Below, in pieces: positions 16,936-26,848 of a stretch of DNA of 64,000 nt. The translations under genes were made by a program, and so were the position numbers. This DNA is from ASV31 sp965229765 (lineage in GTDB: Bacteria; Pseudomonadota; Alphaproteobacteria; Rhodobacterales; Rhodobacteraceae): assembly GCA_965229765.1 (NCBI GenBank), contig CBDDJT010000002.1, forward strand, positions 930,001 to 994,000, in the 5' to 3' direction. How positions within the stretch are numbered: the stretch's first letter is position 1; the number at the start of each line of letters is the position of its first letter. The notes under the pieces were generated by a model. That model did not search any database and was not told the origin of the DNA. It saw only the letters and a program-made list of their open reading frames with translations.

Positions 16936-17443
16936 GGCCGTGCCCTTGGTCATGGGAGTGTTGATGGGAATGCGACTGCCCGGCCCCCGGCCCCGGCCCG
17001 TGATCGTGGCCAAAGGTGCGCCCGTGCCCATAGGCCCCGCCCTCGGGCGAGAACGGCGCCTCGATCTCTGCCAGTGTCGCGCCCAGCCGCGCCAGCATGT
17101 CGGCCAGCACATGGTCGCGCCGGATCAGCAGCCGCCCGGGCTCGATCTGGCAGGGCGTGTGCCGGTTGCCGATGTGCCATGCCAGCCGCACCAGATCCGG
17201 CCCGGTGATCTGCAACAGGGGCTCCGGCGCGGCGGTGATTTCCACCCGCCGCCCGTCGTCCGTCTCCAGCGCGTCGCCGGTGTTCAGGCTGACCGCCTCT
17301 GGCAGGTCGACCAGCAGGTCCAGCCCGCCCGACGTGGTCAGCCGCTTGCGCCGCAGGAACCGCGCCTCGTAATCCAGCGCCAGCCGGTCCACGGCCGTGC
17401 CCGTCCAGGCACCGGCCCGCAGAAGAACGCGCGCGGGGATCAT
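16925..17443 (-). CDS. ureE: Urease nickel metallochaperone UreE
   Basis: 172 residues with the two-domain UreE outline, including LAWHIGNRHTPCQIE, where the His is the conserved nickel ligand. The C-terminal tail is His-rich (alternating GHDHG and SHSHQHSHD type segments), which fits nickel storage. Lies between the DUF1127 gene and ureF. Confidence 0.95.
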   Translation of the reverse strand: MIPARVLLRAGAWTGTAVDRLALDYEARFLRRKRLTTSGGLDLLVDLPEAVSLNTGDALETDDGRRVEITAAPEPLLQITGPDLVRLAWHIGNRHTPCQIEPGRLLIRRDHVLADMLARLGATLAEIEAPFSPEGGAYGHGRTFGHDHGPGPGAGQSHSHQHSHDQGHGHAH

Positions 17444-17462
17444 GCGATCCCCCCCGCCGCGC

Positions 17463-17687
17463 TCAGACGTGGATCATGTCGCGCCAGACGTAGCGCGGAA
17501 TATCGGCCCGCGTCAGGCCCATCGCGGCCAGTTCGGCGTCGGTCCTTGCATTCAGCGCCTCGAACTCTGCGGCGCGTCCGCGTGCCTCGGCCACGGCCTC
17601 GAACCAGTTGCGAATGCCGCGTGCGAAGCGTGCGGCAATGGACGCCTTCGGCGCCGGCGAATTGATCGTGTCGGTATAGTAAGCCAT
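17463..17687 (-). CDS. Small DUF1127 protein inside urease run
   Basis: 74 residues from the ATG at 17687, with a GAGG site seven bases upstream; a longer reading frame exists but is not needed. The C-terminal DUF1127 region reads LNARTDAELAAMGLTRADIPRYVW. DUF1127 proteins are small Arg-rich proteins, some of which act in RNA turnover and in phosphate or stress responses. The spacing suits co-transcription with ureC and ureE, but no urease role is known for the family. Confidence 0.8.
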   Translation of the reverse strand: MAYYTDTINSPAPKASIAARFARGIRNWFEAVAEARGRAAEFEALNARTDAELAAMGLTRADIPRYVWRDMIHV

Positions 17688-17807
17688 TGGAAACCTCACC
17701 TCTTTCGTGATGCTTCCTCCCCTGCGGCGGAACATAGACCCGCAGGCCGCTCTCTGCCACGCACAGGATTGCATATCTGACCTGCATGATGGGTAAGGCT
17801 CCCTGCC

Positions 17808-19556
17808 CTAGAACATGAAATAGCGCTGCGCCATCGGCAGCACCTTGGCCGGTTCGCAGGTCAGCAACTCGCCGTTGGCGCGCACTTCATAGGTCTCGGG
17901 GTGGACCTCCATCTCTGGCGTGGCCGCGTTCAGCACCATGTCGGACTTGCCGATGCCGCGCGTGCCGGCCACCGCCAGCGTCTCCTTGCCCAGGCCCAGC
18001 GCCGCGCCCACGCCCGCCGCCTGCGCCGCCGCGCTGACGAAGGTCACCGCACTGCGTTCCACCGACTTGCCGAAAGCGCCCCACATGGGCCGCGAATAGA
18101 CCGGCTGCGGGGTCGGGATGGATGCGTTGGGGTCGCCCATCTGCGCGCAGACGATGGTGCCGCCGATCAGCACCATCTCGGGCTTGACGCCGAAGAACGC
18201 GGGGTTCCACAGCACGAGGTCCGCGCGCTTGCCCACCTCGATGGACCCGATATGCCCCGAGATGCCATGCGCGATGGCAGGGTTGATGGTGTATTTCGCG
18301 ATGTAGCGGCGGACGCGGAAATTGTCGTTCTCGCCGGTCTCCTCGGACAGCCGCCCGCGCTGCTTCTTCATCTTGTCGGCGGTCTGCCAGGTGCGGATGA
18401 TGACCTCTCCGACCCGGCCCATCGCCTGGCTGTCGGACGCGATGATCGAAAACGCCCCCATGTCGTGCAGGATGTCCTCGGCCGCGATGGTCTCTCGCCG
18501 GATGCGGCTTTCGGCGAAGGCCACGTCCTCGGGGATCGCCTTGTCGAGGTGATGGCACACCATCAGCATGTCGAGGTGTTCCTCGATGGTGTTCACCGTG
18601 TAGGGCCGCGTCGGGTTGGTGGACGACGGCAGCACGTTCTGGCGCTCCACCACCTTGATGATGTCGGGCGCGTGCCCGCCGCCCGCGCCCTCGGTGTGGA
18701 AGGCGTGGATGGTGCGCCCGGCGATGGCCTTGACCGTGTTCTCGACAAATCCGCTTTCGTTCAGCGTGTCGGTGTGGATCATCACCTGCACGTCCATCGC
18801 GTCGGCCACCGACAGGCAGCAGTCGATGGCGCCGGGCGTTGTGCCCCAGTCCTCGTGCAGCTTCAGGGCGCAGGCGCCCGCGTTCACCTGCTCCTCCAGC
18901 GCCGCGGGAAGCGAGGCGTTGCCCTTTCCCGCCAGCGCAAGGTTCATCGGAAACGCATCGAAGGATTGCAGCATCCGCCCGATGTGCCAAGGCCCCGGCG
19001 TGCAGGTGGTGGCGAGTGTCCCGTGCGCCGGGCCGGTGCCGCCGCCCAGCATCGTCGTCAGCCCGGAATGCAGGGCGTCCTCGATCTGCTGCGGACAGAT
19101 GAAATGGATATGCGCGTCGAACCCGCCCGCCGTCAGGATGCGCCCCTCGCCCGCGATGGCCTCTGTCCCCGGACCCACGACGATGGTCACGCCGGGCTGT
19201 GTGTCGGGGTTGCCCGCCTTGCCGATGGCCGCGATCCGCCCGTCCTTCAGGCCCACGTCGGCCTTGTAGATGCCGGTGTGGTCCACGATCAGCGCATTGG
19301 TGATGACCGTGTCCACCGCGCCCGCCGCCCGCGTTGTCTGGGCCTGCCCCATGCCGTCGCGGATCACCTTGCCACCGCCGAACTTGACCTCTTCGCCATA
19401 GACCGGGGCGGCCGCGCCCATCGCCGTACCCACCGCCCCGGCGGTCAGGTCACGCTCCACCTCGATGATCAGATCGGTATCGGCCAGCCGCAGCCGGTCC
19501 CCGGTGGTGGGGCCGTACATGTCGGCATAGGCGGCGCGGGAAATTCTGGCGGGCAT
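17808..19556 (-). CDS. ureC: Urease alpha subunit
   Basis: 582 residues from the ATG at 19556, preceded by AAGGA. Catalytic subunit that binds two nickel ions and hydrolyses urea to ammonia and carbamate. The metal and active-site segments are intact: HIHFICPQQ, the carbamylated Lys232 in ALKLHEDWG, VMIHTDTLNESGF, and AFHTEGAGGGHAPDI with the flap histidine region VCHHLDKAIPEDVAFAESR. Unlike the usual ureABC layout it is separated from ureB by a gene on the other strand, so it needs its own promoter in 19557-19714. Confidence 0.97.
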   Translation of the reverse strand: MPARISRAAYADMYGPTTGDRLRLADTDLIIEVERDLTAGAVGTAMGAAAPVYGEEVKFGGGKVIRDGMGQAQTTRAAGAVDTVITNALIVDHTGIYKADVGLKDGRIAAIGKAGNPDTQPGVTIVVGPGTEAIAGEGRILTAGGFDAHIHFICPQQIEDALHSGLTTMLGGGTGPAHGTLATTCTPGPWHIGRMLQSFDAFPMNLALAGKGNASLPAALEEQVNAGACALKLHEDWGTTPGAIDCCLSVADAMDVQVMIHTDTLNESGFVENTVKAIAGRTIHAFHTEGAGGGHAPDIIKVVERQNVLPSSTNPTRPYTVNTIEEHLDMLMVCHHLDKAIPEDVAFAESRIRRETIAAEDILHDMGAFSIIASDSQAMGRVGEVIIRTWQTADKMKKQRGRLSEETGENDNFRVRRYIAKYTINPAIAHGISGHIGSIEVGKRADLVLWNPAFFGVKPEMVLIGGTIVCAQMGDPNASIPTPQPVYSRPMWGAFGKSVERSAVTFVSAAAQAAGVGAALGLGKETLAVAGTRGIGKSDMVLNAATPEMEVHPETYEVRANGELLTCEPAKVLPMAQRYFMF

Positions 19557-19641
19557 GGCGGATCCTTTCAGGTGACAGGGCCGGCGCCGGTCCGACACCG
19601 TGATTGACACGACTCGGCAACCGGCGCAGGATGAACGATGT

Positions 19642-19698
19642 AAGCTTCTGAGTTAAAAGCTTTTTCATTATTCAGCCCCGCGCAGAACGGGGCTTTTT
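19642..19698 (+). promoter_or_regulatory. Two tandem terminator-like hairpins just before the cytochrome gene
   Basis: First hairpin: aagctt at 19642-19647 and 19657-19662 followed by TTT. Second: agccccg (19674-19680) and cggggct (19688-19694) around a seven-base loop, with five Ts at 19694-19698. The second looks like a proper intrinsic terminator on the plus strand, yet it ends only 16 bases before the cytochrome ATG and no plus-strand gene lies upstream. The stretch is AT-richer than its surroundings. It could be an attenuator, or the 3' end of a small RNA. Confidence 0.6.
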
Positions 19699-19714
19699 GG
19701 GAGTGTGATCCGAA

Positions 19715-20557
19715 ATGAGACATCTTGGACTTGCCGCAGGCGCGACCCTGCTGGCGACCACATGCGTCTGGGCAGAGCCCAGCGTCGAACGCGGCGAATA
19801 CCTCGTTCAGGGGCCCGCAGGCTGCGGCAACTGCCACACGCCGCTCGGCCCGCAGGGCCCGGTCTGGGACATGGACCTTGGCGGGCGGCTGGTGGAACAG
19901 AACGACGCCTTCACCGCCATCGCCGCCAACATCACGCCCGGCGGCCCGGTCGCCGACTGGTCCGACGCCGAACTGGCACGCGCCATCCGCGAGGGCATCC
20001 GCCCCGACGGCAGCGTGATCGGCCCGCCCATGCCCATGGGGCTTTACCGCGGGCTGGGCGACGACGACCTTGCCTCCATCGTGATGTATCTGCGCACGGT
20101 CCCGGCCGTGGACAACGATCCCGGCCGGTCGACCTACAACATACCTCTGCCGCCCGCCTATGGCCCGCCCGTCGACAGCGTCACGGCACCGGAACAGGGC
20201 GTCACCTTGGCGTATGGCGAATACCTCGCCGGGCCGGTGGCCCATTGCACCGAATGCCACACGCCGATGGGTCCGCAAGGCCCGATGTTCGACACCCACC
20301 TCGGCGCCGGCGGGTTCGAGTTCCACGGCCCCTGGGGCGTGTCGGTCTCGGCCAACCTGACCAGCCACCCCGAGGACGGCATCGCCATGTGGTCCGACGA
20401 CCAGCTGAAGCAGATGATCACCCAGGGCGTCCACGCCGAGGGCCGCCCGATGTTCCCGCCAATGGGCTACGGCTATTACGCGCGCATGACGCCCGAGGAT
20501 CTGGACGCCGTCATCCTTTACCTGCGCAGCCTGCCGCCGCTGCCCGACGCCGGCTGA
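19715..20557 (+). CDS. Periplasmic di-haem cytochrome c
   Basis: 280 residues. A signal peptide occupies the first 20 residues (hydrophobic core, Ala at the cleavage site WAEPS). Two haem-binding motifs are present: CGNCH (Cys37-His41) and CTECH (Cys178-His182). Each half has a PPMP or PPMGYG type segment that can supply the axial Met, so the protein is two cytochrome c domains in tandem, like the cytochrome subunits of periplasmic dehydrogenases. It sits head to head with ureC and inside the urease run on the opposite strand. The electron donor is not known. Confidence 0.88.
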   Translation: MRHLGLAAGATLLATTCVWAEPSVERGEYLVQGPAGCGNCHTPLGPQGPVWDMDLGGRLVEQNDAFTAIAANITPGGPVADWSDAELARAIREGIRPDGSVIGPPMPMGLYRGLGDDDLASIVMYLRTVPAVDNDPGRSTYNIPLPPAYGPPVDSVTAPEQGVTLAYGEYLAGPVAHCTECHTPMGPQGPMFDTHLGAGGFEFHGPWGVSVSANLTSHPEDGIAMWSDDQLKQMITQGVHAEGRPMFPPMGYGYYARMTPEDLDAVILYLRSLPPLPDAG

Positions 20558-20607
20558 CACGAACGCCCGGCGCCGTTCCCGGCAAGCCCGATGCGGCGCC
20601 GCGCCCC

Positions 20608-21006
20608 TCATTCCGCCTCGAACGCCGGGTCCACCGGCACCTTCAGCGCATTGGCAAGCGCGTTGGTCTGGCTTGCCATCGCGATCACCGCCAGCAACTC
20701 GCCATGCATCTCGGGCGTCATGCCCCTGGCGCGCGCGGCGGCGGTGTGGGAATGGATGCAATAGTCGCAGCCGTTGGCCGCCGACACCGCAAGATACACC
20801 ATCTCCTTGGTCAGCGGGTCCAGCGCGCCGGGCGCCATCACCTCTTTCAGCCGGGTCCATGTGGCCTGCATCAACGCCGGATCATGCGCCAGCGCCCGCC
20901 AGAAATTGTTGACGGTATCGCTGCAGCGCACCGCGCGGATGTCGTCGAAGACCGCACGGGCCGCAGGCGCGGCCGCCGCATCGTCCAGCAGGGCAACCGT
21001 CGCCAT
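20608..21006 (-). CDS. AhpD/carboxymuconolactone decarboxylase-like protein
   Basis: 132 residues. The segment VSAANGCDYCIHSHTAAARARGM carries the CxxC-xxx-H redox motif of AhpD-like proteins (alkylhydroperoxidase type). Its start overlaps the ureB stop by one base, so it is translationally coupled to urease genes. The true reaction is unknown; it may protect the enzyme or be a passenger. Confidence 0.85.
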   Translation of the reverse strand: MATVALLDDAAAAPAARAVFDDIRAVRCSDTVNNFWRALAHDPALMQATWTRLKEVMAPGALDPLTKEMVYLAVSAANGCDYCIHSHTAAARARGMTPEMHGELLAVIAMASQTNALANALKVPVDPAFEAE

Positions 21007-21323
21007 CAGCCCGCGTCCGGCAAGGGGCCCATCACGGCCTTGTTGAAACCGTAGACCGCCCGCCCGCCGCCATAGGGCACCAGCGCCACCTCGCGCGTCT
21101 GGCCGGGCTCGAACCGCACGGCAGTACCCGCGGCAATGTCCAGCCGCATCCCCGTCGCTGCGTCCCGGTCGAAGGACAGCGCCGCGTTCGTCTCGGCGAA
21201 ATGATAGTGGCTGCCCACCTGCACCGGCCGGTCGCCGGTATTGGCCACCTCCAGCACCAAGGCGGCGCGGCCCGCGTTCAGCTCGATCTCGCCATCGGCG
21301 GGAAACAGTTCTCCGGGTATCAT
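21006..21323 (-). CDS. ureB: Urease beta subunit
   Basis: 105 residues, full length. Family signature segments MIPGELFPADGEIELN, GDRPVQVGSHYHFAETN and the C-terminal YGGGRAVYGFNKAVMG are present. Structural subunit of the urease trimer. Lies 48 bases after ureA and overlaps the AhpD-like gene. Confidence 0.97.
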   Translation of the reverse strand: MIPGELFPADGEIELNAGRAALVLEVANTGDRPVQVGSHYHFAETNAALSFDRDAATGMRLDIAAGTAVRFEPGQTREVALVPYGGGRAVYGFNKAVMGPLPDAG

Positions 21324-21371
21324 GGCTTGTCCTCCGTCATCGCCCCGCGGGCGCCGCCCGTGCCGCGCGCT

Positions 21372-21674
21372 TCACCGGATCGGGTGATGCACCGTCACCA
21401 GCTTGGTTCCGTCTGGAAAGGTCGCCTCGACCTGCACGTCATGGATCATCTCGGGGATGCCCTCCATGCACTCGGCGGCGGTCACCACATGCGCGCCCGC
21501 CTCCATCAGGTCGGCCACGCTGCGCCCGTCGCGCGCGCCCTCGACCACGTAATCGGTGATGAGCGCGATCGCCTCGGGATGGTTCAGCTTTACGCCGCGC
21601 GCGCGCCGGTCGCGCGCCACCATCGCGGCAAGGCTGACCAGCAGCTTGTCCTTCTCGCGGGGGGTCAGGTTCAT
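21372..21674 (-). CDS. ureA: Urease gamma subunit
   Basis: 100 residues, the standard size. Begins MNLTPREKDKLLVSLAAMVA and carries LNHPEAIALITDYVVEGARDG and the C-terminal FPDGTKLVTVHHPI. A GGAGAG ribosome site precedes the ATG. Lies ten bases after ureD. Confidence 0.97.
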   Translation of the reverse strand: MNLTPREKDKLLVSLAAMVARDRRARGVKLNHPEAIALITDYVVEGARDGRSVADLMEAGAHVVTAAECMEGIPEMIHDVQVEATFPDGTKLVTVHHPIR

Positions 21675-21684
21675 CGGCCTCTCC

Positions 21685-22512
21685 TTACATCGTCCAGACC
21701 CGGGGCAATGGCCCCGGCCGCAGCGCGCACAGCGCGCGCGAGATCAGCCGCCGCAGCGGCAGGGCATCGCCCGCCATCGCGCGCAGCACGCATTTTCCGT
21801 CCCAGCCGCTGACCGCCCAGGTCACACCCGGTGCTTCGCCCAGCGCCCGCAATCGCGCCGCCGCGTCCCCGGCGCCCGGCGCGGCAAAGACCAGCGTCGC
21901 CATCGCCCGCGCCCCGCCCAGCACGGCCTGTCCGCCCCGCCGCGCCAGCGCGCAGGCGTCCAGCGCCACGGGCTCGATCAGCACCGGCACGCCGTCGCGC
22001 GTTATCCGCCGCCGGTCGCGCAGGGCGAGCGTTCCGATCTCCTCGCCCATCGCCGCGCGGCCCAGCACCAGCGTCTCGACGCTCAGGCATTGCGCATCGC
22101 CCGCAAGCGCGATTACCGTCTCGCGCTCCAGCGCCGAGCGTTCGAACAGGATCGTCTCTTGCGGCAGCCAGTCCAGCCGCCCGCCCGCACCCACCTCGGC
22201 GCGTACCGTCATCCGCGCCACGCCGCCGGTGCTGCGATAGGCGCGCTCTGCGGTCTGGGTCATGGCGGTCGCCCGCGCCCCCGGGCCGAGGTCCATGTCA
22301 TAGCGCAGCACATCCCCGCCGGTCAGCCCGCCCGCGGTGTTCAGGAACACGATCTCGGGGTCCGCGGCATGGACCCGCGGCAGCATCGCCTTGGCCGATC
22401 CCGCCTGATGCAGCCGGTCCAGCCGCGTGCGCCCGCCACGCAGCGACAGCGCGACGGCGGCGGTGCCGGTCACGCGCTGCAAGCCCTGTGGCGGGGGCGG
22501 GGCGTCGAACAT
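21685..22512 (-). CDS. ureD: Urease accessory protein UreD
   Basis: 275 residues from the ATG at 22512 (MFDAPPPPQGLQRVTG); the longer frame upstream is Arg/Ala-rich and not family-like. Signature regions KAMLPRVH, VFLNTAGGLTGGDVLRYD and RAYRSTGG are visible. UreD is the scaffold and nickel channel protein of the activation complex. First gene of the urease run. Confidence 0.95.
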   Translation of the reverse strand: MFDAPPPPQGLQRVTGTAAVALSLRGGRTRLDRLHQAGSAKAMLPRVHAADPEIVFLNTAGGLTGGDVLRYDMDLGPGARATAMTQTAERAYRSTGGVARMTVRAEVGAGGRLDWLPQETILFERSALERETVIALAGDAQCLSVETLVLGRAAMGEEIGTLALRDRRRITRDGVPVLIEPVALDACALARRGGQAVLGGARAMATLVFAAPGAGDAAARLRALGEAPGVTWAVSGWDGKCVLRAMAGDALPLRRLISRALCALRPGPLPRVWTM

Positions 22513-22716
22513 GCGGGTGGTTCCCTCCGTGATCGCGGCCACGCTAGGCGCGCCCCGCGCGCGGCGGCAATCGGGCGCCCCCCACCGCGCCCGCGCCCGC
22601 GCCCTGCCCCCGCCGCCGCGCACAAGCCGCAGGCACAGCGCCCACGAAACGGGCAGTTCTGAAATCGCGCACAGAGCCTATGGCGCGCCGCCGCCCGGGG
22701 TAGTATCCGGATCACC

Positions 22717-23757
22717 ATGACAGACACGCTCATCCTCCGCCGCCCCGACGACTGGCACCTGCACCTGCGCGACGGCGCCGTGCTGCGCGCCGTCCTGCCA
22801 GAGACCGCCCGAGACTTCGGACGGGCGATCATCATGCCCAACCTCGTGCCGCCGGTGGTCACCGCCGCCGACGCCGCCGCCTATCTCGACCGCATCCGCG
22901 CCGCCCTGCCCGAGAGCAGCGGCTTCACCCCGCTGATGACGCTGTATCTGACAGAGACGACCGACCCCGACGACGTGGCCGCCGCCCATGCCTCGGGCCT
23001 CGTGACGGCGGTCAAGCTTTACCCCGCCGGGGCCACCACCAATTCCCAAAGCGGCGTGCGCGACATCGCGCGCGTCCGCCCGGTGCTGGAGCGTATGGCC
23101 GAAATCGGCCTGCCGCTTTGCGTGCATGGCGAGGTGACCGACCCCGCCGTCGACATCTTCGACCGCGAGGCGGTGTTCATCGACCGCGTCCTCGATCCCC
23201 TGCGCCGCGACATCCCCGACCTGCGCGTGGTGATGGAACACATCACCACGAAGAACGGGCTCGACTACGTGCGCTCGGCGTCCGCGGGCCTCGGCGGGAC
23301 GATCACCGTCCATCACCTCGTCATCAACCGCAACCACCTGCTGGTGGGGGGGATCCGCCCGCACTACTACTGCCTGCCCGTCGCCAAGCGCGAAGAGCAC
23401 CGCCTCGCCCTGCGCGCAGCGGCCACCTCGGGCGACCCGCGCTTCTTTCTGGGCACCGACAGCGCCCCGCATGTGGATGCGCTCAAGGAAACCGCCTGCG
23501 GCTGCGCGGGCTGCTTCACCGCGACGAACGCCCTTTCGGTGCTGGCAGAGGTGTTCGAGGTCGAAGGCGCGCTCGACCGGCTGGAGGCCTTCGCGTCGCT
23601 CAACGGCCCGGCCTTCTACGGCCTCGCCCCCAACCCCGACACCATCACCCTGACGCGCGGCGCCCCGGTGGACTATCCCACGAAGATCGACACCGGCGAC
23701 GGCCCGGTCACCGTCTTCGACCCGGGCTTCCCGCTTCACTGGCGCGTGGTCCGATGA
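22717..23757 (+). CDS. pyrC: Dihydroorotase
   Basis: 346 residues. The zinc-site DWHLHLRDG is at residue 12, the carboxylated-Lys segment AVKLYPAGATTNSQSGV follows, then LCVHGEV, VMEHITTK and FFLGTDSAPH. Closes carbamoyl aspartate to dihydroorotate in pyrimidine synthesis; E. coli-type (class II) enzyme. Followed by pyrE, with a palindrome-rich gap between. Confidence 0.96.
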   Translation: MTDTLILRRPDDWHLHLRDGAVLRAVLPETARDFGRAIIMPNLVPPVVTAADAAAYLDRIRAALPESSGFTPLMTLYLTETTDPDDVAAAHASGLVTAVKLYPAGATTNSQSGVRDIARVRPVLERMAEIGLPLCVHGEVTDPAVDIFDREAVFIDRVLDPLRRDIPDLRVVMEHITTKNGLDYVRSASAGLGGTITVHHLVINRNHLLVGGIRPHYYCLPVAKREEHRLALRAAATSGDPRFFLGTDSAPHVDALKETACGCAGCFTATNALSVLAEVFEVEGALDRLEAFASLNGPAFYGLAPNPDTITLTRGAPVDYPTKIDTGDGPVTVFDPGFPLHWRVVR

Positions 23758-23777
23758 CCCGCCCGCTTCCGCCCGCC

Positions 23778-23885
23778 GCAGGAATTTTCGAAAATTCCTG
23801 CCCCCGCCCCGACCGCGCGCGCCGCTGATCCCCGAAAAGGGCCGGGGCCCTGCCCCGGCCCGCAAGGATTTTCGAAAATCCTTGC
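23778..23885. repeat. Palindromes between pyrC and pyrE
   Basis: Two perfect 24-base palindromes centred on TTCGAA at 23778-23801 and 23862-23885 flank a GC-rich inverted repeat around 23841-23860. The outer arms (gcagg.../gcaagg...) match the outline at 3313 and 31432. No T tract follows either, so they may process or stabilise the pyrC-pyrE transcript instead of ending it. Confidence 0.85.
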
Positions 23886-23909
23886 CCGCCAACGACAAAG
23901 GTTCCGCCC

Positions 23910-24590
23910 ATGATCCCCAGCAGCTATCCCGACCCCGCAGAGATCGCCCGCCTTACCGCGCGCATGTTGCTGGAAGTCGAGGCGGTGCATTTCAACGCCG
24001 AAACGCCGTTCACGCTGGCCTCGGGCCTGCCCTCGCCCACCTATATCGACTGCCGCAAGCTGATCTCGTTTCCCCGGGTCCGCGCCACGCTGATGGATTT
24101 CCTCGCCGTCACCGTCATGCGGCAGGCCGGGTTCGAGGCCTTCACCAACATCGCCGGGGGCGAGACCGCAGGCATCCCCTTCGCCGCGCTGATGGCCGAA
24201 CGCATGGCCCTGCCGATGACCTATGTCCGCAAGAAGCCCAAGGGCTATGGCCGCAACGCCCGGATCGAGGGCGTGATGGGAGAAGGCGACCGTGTCCTGC
24301 TGGTCGAGGACCTGACCACCGACGGCGGGTCCAAGCTGTCCTTTGTCGACGCCATCCGCGACACCGGCGCCACCTGCGCCCATACGGCGGTGATCTTCTA
24401 CTACGGCATCTTCCCGGAAACGACGCAGCGGCTGGCCGATCACGGCGTGGCGCTGCATCACCTGTGCACATGGTGGGACGTGCTGGCCGAGGCCCGCGAC
24501 AGCGGCGCCTTCGACGCTGCCACCCTCGCCGAGGTCGAGACCTTCCTGCGCGATCCGCGCCCCTGGCAGGACGCCCGCCGGGGCGGCTGA
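23910..24590 (+). CDS. pyrE: Orotate phosphoribosyltransferase
   Basis: 226 residues. The PRPP-binding signature VLLVEDLTTDGGSK is near residue 130, preceded by the YVRKKPKGYGRNARIEG loop that carries catalytic Lys residues. Makes orotidine monophosphate. Together with pyrC it forms a pyrimidine pair. Confidence 0.96.
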   Translation: MIPSSYPDPAEIARLTARMLLEVEAVHFNAETPFTLASGLPSPTYIDCRKLISFPRVRATLMDFLAVTVMRQAGFEAFTNIAGGETAGIPFAALMAERMALPMTYVRKKPKGYGRNARIEGVMGEGDRVLLVEDLTTDGGSKLSFVDAIRDTGATCAHTAVIFYYGIFPETTQRLADHGVALHHLCTWWDVLAEARDSGAFDAATLAEVETFLRDPRPWQDARRGG

Positions 24591-24632
24591 CGATTCGTCC
24601 ACCGCGCACGGTCGCACCCGTCAGGGAGGCCC

Positions 24633-24650
24633 CGTCAGGGCGCCCTGACG
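24633..24650. terminator. Perfect 18-bp palindrome after pyrE
   Basis: An 18-base perfect palindrome centred on GGCGCC lies about 45 bases after the pyrE stop. No T run follows, so a terminator role is uncertain. A smaller inverted repeat, atcatg...catgat, lies at 24676-24693 in the dnaB upstream region. Confidence 0.4.
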
Positions 24651-24801
24651 CCGCAAGATGTTGACGCGGGACCCCATCATGCCGCAACATGATCCCTCGG
24701 GCGGGCCGGATTCGCACACAAATCATCCCCAGAAACATACAAGTTGCGGTGCAGGTTCGCGGGGGGCTACGTAGGCCCCCAACGACCGGTGAGGGCAGCA
24801 C

Positions 24802-26316
<1,515 letters not shown>

Positions 26317-26360
26317 CCGCGCGATACCCGCGCGCGCCAACGCAGGAACGGCGAAGCCCT

Positions 26361-26770
26361 GCCCGGAACAGCCGCCGCAAGGCGGCCCGGGCAGCGGCTG
26401 GCCGCCCCTTTGGCCAGCCGCTTTGGGGACGTTTGCGCGGGGATTGAGGTCATCCGGACTTGGCCGGGATAAGGTGAAGACCTCGGATGTCGGGGCGGCA
26501 GGCCGCGGCCATCCGGTGCCCTCGGTTGGGTTTGAACTGCAGACGGCCGGCACGGTTGGGACGAAGCACCCCCTACCGGACCCCGCCACGCCAACACCGG
26601 AACGGAACAACCCCCGCCCGGAACAGCCGCGCAAGCGGCCCGGGCAGCGGATGGCCGCACCCACGGCCAGCCGCTTTGGGGACGTTTGCGCGGGGATTGA
26701 GGTCGTCCGGACCCGGCCGGGATAAAGCGAAGACCTCAGACGCCGCAGCGGCTGCCCGCGGCCATCCGCT
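26361..26770 (+). repeat. Two copies of the structured element, 3' of dnaB
   Basis: Units at 26361-26520 and 26616-26770 are reverse complements of the array at 14843-15629. The first begins 45 bases after the dnaB stop. In the first, hairpin 1 is 26361-26392 (GCAA loop), hairpin 2 has perfect 11-base arms at 26393-26403 and 26412-26422, and stem 3 pairs GAGGTC (26446-26451) with GACCTC (26479-26484). In the second, the inner stem of hairpin 1 is one pair shorter on both sides but the GCAA loop is kept. The spacer between them (26521-26615) holds no gene. Confidence 0.88.
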
Positions 26771-26848
26771 CCCCTCTATCTGTCTTTGCCTCCCTCCCCC
26801 ACCAACACCCCACTGGACAACCGCCCCCCTTCACCCCCCAATGGTGAC

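Noticed and set aside
24656..24801. Origin-like features near dnaB
   Set aside because: No DnaA boxes or AT-rich unwinding region were seen; dnaB is not a marker of the origin in this group.
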